64,000 nucleotides of DNA. It comes from Epiperipatus broadwayi. Taxonomy: Eukaryota > Onychophora > Udeonychophora > Euonychophora > Peripatidae. The notes beneath the pieces were generated by a model that was not told the origin of the DNA, ran no database searches, and was given only the letters and a program-made list of their open reading frames with translations. The stretch spans positions 64,001-128,000 of the forward strand of contig JAQFVV010006717.1 in NCBI GenBank assembly GCA_028023455.1, written 5' to 3'. Of this stretch, positions 1 through 11,632 are shown piece by piece; position 1 is the stretch's first letter, and each line of letters opens with the position of its first letter. Position numbers and translations under genes: made by a program.

Positions 1-661
1 ATGAACAATTAATGCAAACTGCATAAATAAAAAAAACCAACAAGCTTTCAGAAAAAAACATGAAAACTGAAGGAAGTGGATTTGTACCATAAGACCGTGA
101 ACAGTATTTTTGAAAAATTTGATCCTGGCATAAATTATGTTTTATGAATGGAAAATAAAAGAAACAACCATTCATCTAATCATTATCTCTAGAGATCCAC
201 AGCCAAAAACTCCTGGTATGCTTTCTCCAGAAAAGTTAAGATCATCAAAGGATTTAGGACACTATGATAAAACATTAAAATAAAACAACTGATAATGCAG
301 AAAACTGAATGATGATAATGGCTAAATGGAGGAATTATAGATAAAAAAACAACATTATTTTAAGTGTTTTCTTTTTTTTTTACTCAGATTTAAGTTGCAT
401 TATCTTACATACATAATATTTAAGTGCATATCTGCATAATATAATCATAACAGAGTTCATTCAGAATTTATGTACAAGATTTATTTTTAGGGACAATGCA
501 TTTTTTCATTGAAAACCTTTATAATCCATTGTTTTACTTTATGATGTGTTTTGGAAAACTGATTGTTCTTGCTAAGTTATATAATAACATGTAGTATAAT
601 GTAGATGAAAATAACTATTATATCAGTTGAAGAAAATTTTACATAAGAAACTTAACATACT

Positions 662-665
<4 letters not shown>
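1..665. other. AT-rich DNA, no gene seen
   Basis: AT-rich sequence with short homopolymer runs. I see no open frame of note, no transposon motif and no RNA gene. Confidence 0.6.

Positions 666-751
<86 letters not shown>
666..751. repeat. (TA)n microsatellite
   Basis: An uninterrupted TA dinucleotide run of about 86 bp. Confidence 0.98.
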
Positions 752-754
<3 letters not shown>

Positions 755-1224
755 GTTAAATTCACAAATGGGTTACAGGACAAAGAGTATTTGTTTTAAA
801 GACTCATATTTTCATTCATTGTGATAGGACCAAAACTTTATTTTCATTCAAAATTTTTAGTGATGCAAATATAAAAAAAAATTTATTATTGATATATTGA
901 AATATATAGTTAGAGATATTATACAATGAATTCTCTTATGATGGCAGAGATTAAACTATGATAGTACATATAAAACACACATGAATAATGTGTCTATATA
1001 GTTATAGAATCTTAATATGTTTAAAAGTTTGAATGAGATTTCAGAATTATAATTGATGGTTGAATATAGAAATAACTAGTGTATAAAAATATTTAGATGC
1101 ATAGTAGAATGATAAATTCTGTTGTTTGGTTGATATTGTTAATTGATCTAGAAGTGTGCAATACTTTTCCATATGCACACATATATAAAACAAAGACACT
1201 TTATATTCTCATTTTCAAACCATT

Positions 1225-2560
1225 ATTGATAGACCAAAGAAAGAAGATCTACCCAAGTTCAATCTTTTTTTTGATCTCTGGCTTTCTTCTCCACATCATT
1301 TTAGCATATTTCCTTATTTCATCCTTCCATAACATGTGCTCTCTTTCTAGATATTTTACAATCTCTTGCAAATTTTATAATTTCAATTGGCCATCTATTA
1401 TCATTTCTTTTAGAAATATATTTAGCCCAACTTCACTTTATTCTCTTAATCATTTCAGTGATGTCAGTAACATCTGTTTAATACCCCACCTATGTATTTT
1501 ATTTTTAATCTTTTCTTGTTACTCCTAATATACATCTCTCTATACTTCACTGAATAGTCTAAAATTTTTGTATTTCTCTTTTATTAAGTGTTAAAGTCTT
1601 AGATCTATAAGTAAGAACTAGCAAAACACATTTATTAAAAATCTTTTTCAAACAGATGGACATGTTTCTTTTGAATATTAAGTTGATTCTACCAAAAGCT
1701 CTCCATCTAAGTTTAATTTTATGATTAATCTCATTTATTAAGTCCATCTGTAATTATAATATGATGCATGTATTTATAGTTGTTAACTTCTTTTAACTCA
1801 TCACTATCAATCTTTACTATTTTCTTTTGAGAAAATCCATTGAACATTACTTTAGTTTTTTTGACATTTATCTTTAATCCTATTTTTTTAATCATGCAAC
1901 ATTTCCTGAAACACTGAAACATTATTTCTAAAAATGATATTATCTGCAAAATCTAAATGACTTAATCTTCATTTATTTTTACTTCTCTAGCTTAGCATTT
2001 TAATCCACAAAATACTTCTTGCAAAACTGCTGCGAAATGTTTTGGAGTTAAGGAGTCAACCATTTACACACTCTTCTCTATGTTAATCTTTTTATATCAT
2101 TATGTAATCAAATTGTTGTTGTTGCATTTTATATATATTTTTCAGAATAGGACATATGCTTGCATTTATGTCTTGATAATTCAATGATTTTATCACTGAA
2201 GAAATGTTTATAAAATCAATTGCCTTTTCATAACCTAAAATCCAAAGCACAATAGGAACTCATATTCATTGGTTTTTTTTGTATAACTTTGGATATGATC
2301 CACTGTACTAAAACCATTTGTAAATCCAGCTTATTCATTTATTGTATATATCAGAAAAATTATCTTGGTAAAAATTTTGTATAGAACTTATAAAAGATTT
2401 ATAGGTATGTAATTTCTAATATATATCATAATGGAAAATATATTCCATTGAATTTATCTCAGGTTTTGGTTTATTTTTGTCAAAGTCTCAAGTTGGGAAG
2501 TCAATTGTCATGGACTGGAAATATCATTTTAAGATTTTAAATAAATTTATTGGAGCTTAG
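1225..2560 (-). mobile_element. RTE-type non-LTR retrotransposon relic (copy 1)
   Basis: On the minus strand this stretch reads through the RT and C-terminal domains of an RTE-clade element. Upstream, decayed RT text runs from about 2,560 to 1,950 and includes a match to the FADDI catalytic region as DFADDI. The last 350 bp (1,225-1,540) align base by base with the RTE 3' end at 18,420-18,780, including ATGGAGAGATGT-like and GATGATAATAGATGG stretches. The element is broken by several stops and frameshifts. The 5' limit near 2,560 is approximate. RTE elements move by target-primed reverse transcription. This copy is dead. Confidence 0.88.
1559..1949 (-). pseudogene. RTE reverse transcriptase, RT thumb/connection fragment
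   Basis: Two overlapping minus-strand open stretches carry conserved RTE text. The first (1,731-1,949) contains GLKINVKKTKVMFN followed by a degenerate counterpart of the YLGHIIT block (YMHHIIITDG). The second (1,559-1,747) contains EINHKIKLRWRAFG and CVLLVLTYRSKTLTL, matching the family pattern of an INRRI..AW..F block followed by CVLPVLTYGSETW. They lie in different frames, so a frameshift separates them. The continuation toward 1,225 is also shifted. The match to the RTE family is from knowledge of the family, not from a search. Confidence 0.85.
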
Positions 2561-4284
2561 TTAATCATAGTGCCAAATTTTGGAGCCAATTGTAAAGGAA
2601 AACTTTACAAACACTAACCAATTAATCAATTGAGCTCACATGTTGTAATAGTATGTTTTGCAACCACCAATCAATTAATCAAGTCACACATTGCAAGGCA
2701 TCAATTGTAATGGAAATTGTATGTATAAAAGAAAATAAACTAACCTAATCATTGTATGGTTTAATCATTGATTACAAATACAATATTGCCTATCCAACTA
2801 GCTATATATAAAATATGTCTGGATGCCAAAGACCAATAATAACAGACACTAAATGATTTACTCTCAGGGTTAATGTGATCAGTGATTTAATTATTTACCA
2901 AAATATAAATTGTAACAAAGATAATTTTATTGAATCAGACCTATATTTTCAGATGGGGATTATATGTAAAACAATATAATGATTAGTGATGGCTTAGATA
3001 AATAATTAGAAAATTAAATATTAGAAAAACACAAAAATTATCGTTTAAGTAATTGTTAGTCTCAAGCATTACCTAATGACCTTTGTACTGAAAAGAAAAA
3101 AATCAAGAAATAAATAAATTTCAAATAAATCACAGTCATTTCATATAAAACAAATGGTATATACTTTATTTTAATTGGGTTTGATTTTTTTTTTCTTCAA
3201 ATGGCAATAATTATATTAAACACATACAATATTTGTTTACCTTTAAAGTTTTCATTTTAATTCAATATCATTTAAATTAAGAATATTTGCTGGCAATAGG
3301 CATGGATTGACGTTAGTATCTACATAAAAACCACCTATTATTATTTAACATACAGAAAGATGAAATAAAAAATAAATAAAAATCATAATAGCTTCTTAAA
3401 ATAATAATTTAGAATCATCAATATGTTCCTCAAGGTTAGAACATTTAACTTAATATATATATATATATATTCTTTTTCTACTATTTGGATATTTATTTGC
3501 TTCATTTTCGATTATACTCCTCTTTAGGACCGCAAGTACAAACTCTTTAGATTTATTATTTATAATAGGTCTTCTATTATGGCCCCTAAATTCAATATCT
3601 TCTTTTATGTCCTCATTAATTCTGAGACTTCAATAAACATTTATCGTGGACTATATAACCCTTAGTATATAAAACTTTTATAAATAAAATATAAAAATGA
3701 TTTTATCTCATATGTGAAAAATATTCATATATAACGCAAATATAAAATATCTTGAGCATGATCTGATAATAAAACTGTGAATTAAATTCTGAAGAGAAAT
3801 ATTAAATAATGATAAAATTGTAAACACTTAATACATTATGTATATATTTATAAATGATTCTTATGAGAACAAACAAATCAATTTAATTTCCAGCCTACAT
3901 TGTGTACAACAGATATGTATATCAGGTGTGTAAAATAACAACAAGTGTTTTAATGATAAATAATATCTAATATATAATCATTTGTTAATAAACTGAAATT
4001 TGAAACCAGTTTATTTATATAACGTACATATATAAAGCATAAGAATTAAATGACAAAAGAAAAAAAAAATAATAAGTTATTTCTAGCGTTTTTACTATTA
4101 ATATTAATAAATTAAAGATTTAAAACAATTTACTTATGTATGAATATATTGCATGTGAATCAAAATAAAATAGAAAATTTTAACACTCAATGAAACTTAA
4201 TATGTTGTTAATTATAATGATTGATTAGAACTTAAAAATAGTTTACACATAGATAAATAGTTAAATTTAAAAATCCATCATACA
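2561..4284. other. AT-rich DNA with a small imperfect tandem repeat
   Basis: No gene is seen. An imperfect duplication with a period of about 53 bp at roughly 2,608-2,700 shares AATTAATCAA followed by CACA and TTG. A short (TA)n run lies at 3,453-3,470. Nothing else could be assigned. Confidence 0.5.
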
Positions 4285-4450
<166 letters not shown>

Positions 4451-4684
4451 GACCAAATTAATTACCATTTAATCTTCTTTGTTTTCTCTTCATTTTAAAG
4501 TTCCAGCATAGATTTAGATAACATGTAAAATAGTTTAAAATGACATATGCATGAATTCATGAGCCTTCTTTTGGTACTGATTTTTTAGCCAATACAAGCA
4601 GCTTGGTGGCATTGTTTCTATGCAAAAACAATCAAATGTAACGTTCCAGGCTGTGAGTGAAACTTTTTTCATCCCCCTCCCCCA

Positions 4685-5730
4685 AAATAAAATACAACCA
4701 AAACTTTTGACTTTTTCAACTTTCAGTTTCTTTTTTTTTTATTGATTTATGTCATAGAATCATAATATTTTGTTTTGGAAATGGGTTTTTTTCTTCCTAC
4801 TAACAAATTACAATAACAAAAACAATACGCAAACACATCTTTACTGCTGATATAGTAAAACTTTTATTGTTAAAACGAATTTTTATTACCTTTTATTTGT
4901 ATTATCTTTTTTTTAAATAAAATCTTGTTCTATCTTTTTTTTAAATAAAAACAAACCAAAAATAACTTTTATCTCAGTGATGACAAACTTTTTCTCAACC
5001 ACCCTCCTTCAAAAAAAAAAAAAAATAAGACCAAAACTTTTGACTTTTTCAACTTTTGTTTTCTTTTTTCATTATTGATTTATGTCATAGAATCACAACC
5101 TTTTGTTTTGGAAACATGAGCAAATCTAATACCTTCGCTTGCAGGAGTGTTACTGACATTGAAATTGCAAGTTGTTTTGCAAATGTAGATTTTATGAACT
5201 CGCCACACTATGGTGTGACAATTCTTAGTGAGTCATACTGTGTAATTTAAGTAGAAATGAAATTACTCTGCTATGGAGATATCAAAACTTATGGTCATTT
5301 GAAATCTAACCACCATCAGAAACAAAATGGTAGTCAACTGTAAATTGTGCAAATTCACATAAAGTATCATGAAGCACAAAACAGGCTTCTGTGGTCAGCA
5401 ATGGCCACAATTTGAAAATCTGCTTGTCGCACTGTGACATTTTATTTGTCTCATATATTTTTTCATGAAAACATGAGTTTGGCTGAATTATGTTTGACCC
5501 TACCCTTTGTCAATGTTCTGCACATCAAGTTATGTGGGAAAGGGTGAGGATGTTGTCCCAACTCTTAGTAAGTCAGACTGCATGATTTAAGTAGAAATGA
5601 AATTACTCTATTATGGAGATTTCAAAAGGTGTGGCCACTTGGGATCCAACAATCCTCAGACTATATGGTAGCCAACTGTGAATTGTGTGAATTCACATAA
5701 AAGATCATGAAGCACAAAATAGGCCATAAT
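4685..5730. repeat. Old complex repeat, period about 335-340 nt
   Basis: Two pairs of similar segments have almost the same spacing. Segment 4,698-4,775 (CCAAAACTTTTGACTTTTTC, then a GATTTATGTCATAGAATCA block) recurs at 5,031-5,115, 333 nt later. Segment 5,219-5,384 (TTAAGTAGAAATGAAATTAC and GATCATGAAGCACAAAA-like blocks) recurs at 5,559-5,723, 340 nt later. This suggests a decayed tandem array of about three units. The class is unknown. No hammerhead core was found in it. Confidence 0.6.
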
Positions 5731-6758
5731 ATTTCTGTGCAATGTCATCAAGTGGCCTGCAATGGCTAATACAACAGAACTGTTGTATTAGTAATAAGTT
5801 TGGCCATATAAACAGCATATTAATAGGGTTTTTGCTACCAACAATGCTATCAAGTGGCTTGTATCAGCTAAAAAATCAGTACTCTTCTTTTTGTAAATGA
5901 TTGACTCATAGTATATTTTTTATCTGGGTTAGGTTATAATGAATCAGTTAAAATGATAGGCTGATTTTGAATATTTAGCTATTGCTTATATTGATTTGCC
6001 CTATTCATTCCATTTATTTTCTATTCCAAATATCTGCTCATCAATAATTTTCTTATTTTCCATTAGATCTTGATTGTAAAATAAGACAAGATGGGAGGGG
6101 GTTTGAGCCCCTGAACTATAAATTTATCATTCAGCCTTCCATTCCTAATGACATATAGAGTCCAATAAATACTGGTATTACACAAAAAAAATGTATAAAA
6201 GACAACAGCAAAGTTTTACTTTCTTTCCTTAATGACAATTATCAATCCTTATTGCTATGTCTATTGTTTAACTCAGTCTTTCATGTGATCTTAATATCAA
6301 TATCTTTATTACAACAATCGTTGATTTTTAAATATTAAAATAAATAAAAAAATACATATAAAATTAGCTTTAAAGTTTACAAAACCAAAATAGATAAATA
6401 AATAAACAACAAATAATATAATTACATTGCAAACAATTCTAAAAATAAAAATACGATCTAAACCCATTTAGTAATTTTATATGGCAAGAGTTTACTTATT
6501 GATATTACAAAAAGGCAAGTACTTTAAATACAAGCAAATATCTTGGTAAAATCTATATACATATATATTTTTTATCACCACTATCATTTATATCTCACAA
6601 TCATAAATAAATGAATATATCAAAAAAATTGAAATAAATAATGATAACAACAACTAATATCAACAACAACAACATATACATATATAAACTCCCATATAAA
6701 AGCCAAATCAAAGAGTTTTTAAGCAATAATGACACTTTTATGGAAAGGGTGCTTTACA

Positions 6759-6760
<2 letters not shown>
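5731..6760. other. AT-rich DNA, no gene seen
   Basis: A weak 98-bp duplication (ATCAAGTGGC near 5,748 and 5,847) is followed by AT-rich sequence. No recognisable coding or RNA gene. Confidence 0.5.

Positions 6761-6794
<34 letters not shown>
6761..6794. repeat. (CA)n(TA)n microsatellite
   Basis: A CA run followed directly by a TA run. Confidence 0.95.
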
Positions 6795-6894
6795 CAAGAC
6801 TATAGTATACCCAAAATCTTTAAGAAATAATCATATAGTTAGTAATAATAAATTGAGGAGGGGTATTTTTGTATATTTTACTGTATATGAAATA

Positions 6895-7238
<344 letters not shown>

Positions 7239-8025
7239 ATTCAGTTCAATTCAATGTTTATTAACATGTAAACATGCTGTATAACAAAGACTAAAAAGTT
7301 TACATTTGATTGCTATTACAGCTCAATAACTGTTGAATTGCATTTTTAAAGGTATTACTTGACAAATGAAAAATATCAATATTTTTAAAATATTTGTTAT
7401 AAAAATCTGGCAATCTAACCAATGTAGATCTTTGCAAACAGTCTGAATAAAAATGGGGCATAAAAATAGTTCAGTATTTTTACTATTCAGCTTGGGATCC
7501 TATATTGTATCTTTGTCTCCAACTGAGAAACATTTATTTTCCCTTTGACTATCTTTTTCAATATTATCATATCACTAACAAGTCTATGATTGAACAATTT
7601 ATTACTTGAATTTTCTGATTTCTTTTTAAGCAATATTATTTTTTGAAATTTATGTTCAACACTTTAAATCATATTAATATGTGAAATTATCTCTGAATTT
7701 CATAAAACAGATCTATAATGAAGTACTGGAATCACTAACATTGTAAATAACATCAATATAATATTTAAATCAAAATTATTACTATTCCTCAAAATAGGAC
7801 CTAATACTTTATGTGCCTTTGCTACACTATATGAATCATGCTCTGTAAATGATCCATTAGCAGAGAAAATTATTCCCAAATCCTTATGACTAATATCTCA
7901 GGGAATATGCTTATTATTTAATGTGTAATTATATACACTTTTACCAGATTTCCTAGTAAATTTTAAAATTTTACATTTTCTAGCATTTATAATCATACCA
8001 TTTTAATACACTATCTATGTAAATA

Positions 8026-8873
8026 TTATAACATATTTTGCAATTCCAAATGATCTGATGAACTATAAATCATTTTAAATAGTTTAATATTATCAGCATA
8101 GCAAAGAATATTTTTACTATTTATAAAACAATGCAAATCTGAAGTAATTATTGCAAATAAATAAGGATTTAATACCCTACCTTGTGGCACTCCACATATA
8201 GTATAAATACAATTTACCCATTCATTATTAAAGAAAATATAATGAGGCCTATTCAATAAATAAGATTTAAAAAGTTCAATCAAAATTTTTAGACAATTCA
8301 TATACAGCTAACTTTAATAACAAATCCCCATGACTCACTCTATCAAAGTCTTTATTTAAATCCACATATTTAACATGTAATTGTTTTTGTTGATCAAAAT
8401 TTTGTGCTAGTATATCATTTATTGTAATTAAATTTATATTTATTGATTTTCCTGGTATAAATCCATGCTAATAATTAGGAAGTTATTTGGAAAGCTTATT
8501 AGATAAATGCTTAAAGAGACATTTATCAAAGATTTTGGCTGTAATACAAAGCATAATTTTCAATATTTCTTTTAGATTCCCTCTTGTGAATTGGTACCAC
8601 TTTTGTTTCTTTCCACAAAGAAGGATAAGTATTAGACAGCAGAGATAAATCAAATAAATGCTTCAATACAGGGATCAATACTTATCCACAACCCTTGTAA
8701 ATAAATGATGGTATATCATCTATCCCTACACTTCCTTTATTTCTATGTTGTGAAATAGATGAAAGAATTAACTCTATAGATATATGATTAAAATTGAAAG
8801 TTTCATTATTAACATTAATTAATGTCTCATAACTAAAATTATCATTACTATTACTATAAGTACCATCTTTCAC
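8026..8873 (-). pseudogene. CR1-type reverse transcriptase, fingers and palm
   Basis: The fingers fragment (8,682-8,873) ends in NKGSVGIDDIPSFIYKGC, the counterpart of the KSxGPDGIP block. The palm fragment (8,026-8,301) contains GVPQGRVLNPYLF (family GVPQGSVLGPLLF; GVPQG at 8,193-8,179) and LCYADNIKLF. The catalytic box thus reads YADN instead of YADD (8,100-8,089), a change expected to abolish activity. Between the two fragments the frame is broken, but a WKETKVVPIHK-like block is readable near 8,590. Below 8,026 the thumb continues in shifted frames, with KDLGIIFSANGSFTEH and LVIPVLHYRS blocks. Confidence 0.9.
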
Positions 8874-9353
8874 ATTTATATTGAATAAAGATGAGTAGTC
8901 ATTATTCCTATATTTTCATTTTGTAATGTATTTCTTTTTGGTATAAGGAATTTAATACTTCCGCAAAAATCTTTTGGATTCCTTACCAAATTACTTTCAG
9001 TTCTCTTTAAATAATCATGAAAATCCTTTTTAATTATCTTTGTAAATGATCTATATATCCTAAAATTAACGAGCCAGTAATTTTAAAATATTTATAAAAT
9101 TTTAGTTTGCACTTAATTCCTTTAATAAACACTATAGAAAACCAAACTGGATATTTAGTATGAACTTTCAAACTAGGTATAAATTAATTTATATGTTCCG
9201 TAAGCCTGTTCTGAAAATTAAAAGCAGCATGTTCCACATTATTGCAATTATACACACATGCCCAATTAACATGCTGTAATGCTTTGTACAAACACAAATA
9301 ATTACCTTTGGAAGAATACTTTTAAAACTATAAATGTTTTTCACATTTCTATA

Positions 9354-9563
9354 TTAAAATATGCAATCAACATCCAAAGTTGGATGAAAAACATCTTTTT
9401 TAACAAGAAGCTGATTACACTTAGTGCATTTTAAGTTAGATGGAAAATAATTAAAAACTAAATCTAGTATAATCCCATAATTATTACACATATCATTAAT
9501 TTGTGTAAAATTCAGCATATTAACAGCAGATAGCAACCTTAATGTCTTAGAGTCAAGAAGAGC
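9354..9563 (-). pseudogene. CR1-type endonuclease, C-terminal fragment
   Basis: The frame carries NNYGIILDLVFNYFPSNL and, near its end, DVFHPTLDVDCIF, resembling the LDLVFTN and SDHxPI blocks that close the apurinic endonuclease domain of non-LTR elements. Upstream it runs into an (AAT)n tract that translates as poly-tyrosine and is not part of the protein. This is an inference from short motifs, strengthened by correct order relative to the RT. Confidence 0.7.

Positions 9564-9613
<50 letters not shown>
9564..9613. repeat. (AAT)n microsatellite at the 5' break of the CR1-type element
   Basis: About 50 bp of AAT repeats, followed at 9,614-9,650 by a short GC-richer stretch (GCGCCACCTGGCC) of unknown origin. 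Confidence 0.95.
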
Positions 9614-9614
<1 letters not shown>

Positions 9615-9950
9615 GCGCCACCTGGCCACAGACCTTAGTGCGGGTAAGCAAAAGCATATAGTCCTTTTGTTTCTTTTAAAATAAAGTAAAAATTAAGTTT
9701 TCTTCCAAAAAATATCAAAAATGAGTAATTTAAAGTAAACTGATTCATATAAGAAAATAATTTTTGGAAAAAAAAAAACTTGTTATAAAATAAAGGAGAG
9801 CAAAAATTATATGACTACGTTCATAAAATATCTGTTGTTAGTAAATAACTACGTTCATAAAATATCTGTTACTAGTAAATAAGTTAAGAGATTTGTTTTT
9901 ATTAAAAATTATATTTTGTATCATAAAAACACTAACAGGAAAAGGTGAAC
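9614..9950. other. AT-rich DNA with a 34-bp tandem duplication
   Basis: Two copies of a 34-bp unit (ACTACGTTCATAAAATATCT then GTT and AGTAAAT) start at 9,814 and 9,848. Otherwise nothing recognisable. Confidence 0.6.
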
Positions 9951-10031
9951 GGGGTTTGATTTCACCAAAAAGTAAATAGGATGATTTTTTTTTTCACTTT
10001 GCCATAAAATCAATCATAATTCTTAAACATT

Positions 10032-10712
10032 ATGGCATTTGCAACAACTCTAATGGCAATAGAAAGATTTCTACCACTATTACAAAAACATGCGAAGGTT
10101 GCAGAAATAAATGAGCAGACACAGGGCACTGAAAAAACTTTGGCACTGCCACAGGCTGCTAGATTAGAAAACTGAATCAGGCTGACATAAATAATTTACA
10201 TCTAATGGAAAATAATAATGAAAAGCCCCCTCCCCCAACCCCAGCAATATGGAGTCAGAATGAGTTACAATAAATTAATGTTAATTTCAATAGTACAATC
10301 CCTAAAAAACTTTTGCAACATTAAAATTTTTTTTACTTCTAAAGTTTTTCTTCTAAATCAATAGTATTAGCTGTTAATGATAACAACTTATCTCTATACA
10401 AATTCCCCAGAGAGCTCTTATATGAAAAGTTGATGAAAAAATTATGTGGGATATGATTTCTAGTATTGGAGATCATCCTAACTCATGTTACATTGTTATT
10501 CAATTCTTCAATGACAAGCACCAATAGTCAAGATTCCAAAATCAAATTAAAACATTAGGTGACTATGTGATTGTATATATAGATCAAAACCTACAAAATT
10601 ATTGTACTGGAATAATAAAAAATGCTTATTTTGGTTACAATATACAGGACTTTCAGAAACTAATGAATCCATTCGAGAAAGTTATATATATATATATATA
10701 TATATATATTTC

Positions 10713-10766
<54 letters not shown>

Positions 10767-11394
10767 CAAATGTATTCATCAGACATCCCTATCCCAGTTT
10801 TCAGCAACAATTTTCAATTTAGAATGAAGCTAGAAAACAAAATAAACCCGAAATATATCCTGACCCAGATAGTGGATCAAGATGCCATACGCACCACCTA
10901 TATAAAAGGGTTAAGGCCAAAATGCTTTGCTTGTGGAGAGTGCAGGCACCTAGCATTCAGTTGCAAAACAAAAAAAAAATCATGAAAACCAACCTAACAT
11001 AGAAGATCAACAAAGCCAAGATCAAGATGATATTAATCAAACAAAGAAGGTGGACAACAAGGAAGACAAGAATAATCAAAAATTATCAACACATACACAA
11101 ATCAATAACAAAAGAATCAATTATACATCAAAATCAGCTGATATTTCAGACATTTCAATTAAGATTCAAACCCCAGCCAACAAAGAAGTAATAAAGCAAA
11201 AGACTCAGGAGTACACATCAGAAACAATTGCCCCAAATGTAATTCAAATCAATAAAAACATTGATAAGAGAAAATCACTGAAAGACCAAGAAACCTCATT
11301 AAACATTAATATTGAAAATATATCTATATCAACACGGATAACAAAAGCAAAAAATAAAACTGCAACAGAAATCGTGCTAGCCATCACCCAATAA
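10032..11394 (+). pseudogene. ORF1 (gag-like, CCHC zinc knuckle)
   Basis: A 47-codon open stretch begins at ATG 10,032 (MAFATTLMAIERF) and stops at 10,175. Later frame-shifted parts at about 10,360-10,680 contain protein-like text (GDHPNSCYIVIQFFNDKHQ). The part after the (TA)n block (10,762-10,985) ends with a knuckle CFACGECRHLAFSC, spacing C-x2-C-x4-H-x4-C, and a lysine tail. A hydrophilic C-terminal part rich in N, K, I and T is open at 11,050-11,394. The protein would bind element RNA in the RNP. It is broken by the TA tract, stops and frameshifts. Confidence 0.75.
10683..10762. repeat. (TA)n microsatellite inside ORF1
   Basis: Two TA runs (10,683-10,710 and 10,718-10,762) are separated by TTCCAAAA. 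They interrupt otherwise continuous ORF1-like sequence. Confidence 0.97.
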
Positions 11395-11632
11395 TTACCA
11401 TGAGAATTTTTCCAAGTCATATAGACCAGAAAAAAAAGCCAGTCCGCCCCACCAAAAAGAAACCCAGGGCCCCAAAAAACAAAAACACTAGAATGCAGCC
11501 ACAGTTACACTGGCTACACATCTGAAACAACGGAATCAACAGACGAAGAATTCAAGGCACAGTATGAAGATGCATGGGAGCAACCATCAACAGCAAGTCC
11601 GAATTCTGAGGGTGAACATATAAACAGCCTTA

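Noticed and set aside
1097-1528. 143-codon plus-strand frame
   Set aside because: It is mostly the antisense of the RTE C-terminal domain. The minus strand aligns with the RTE 3' end at 18.4 kb.
8047-8080. CTGATGA in the CR1-type element
   Set aside because: No GAAA box or stem II follows, and the bases belong to decayed RT sequence.
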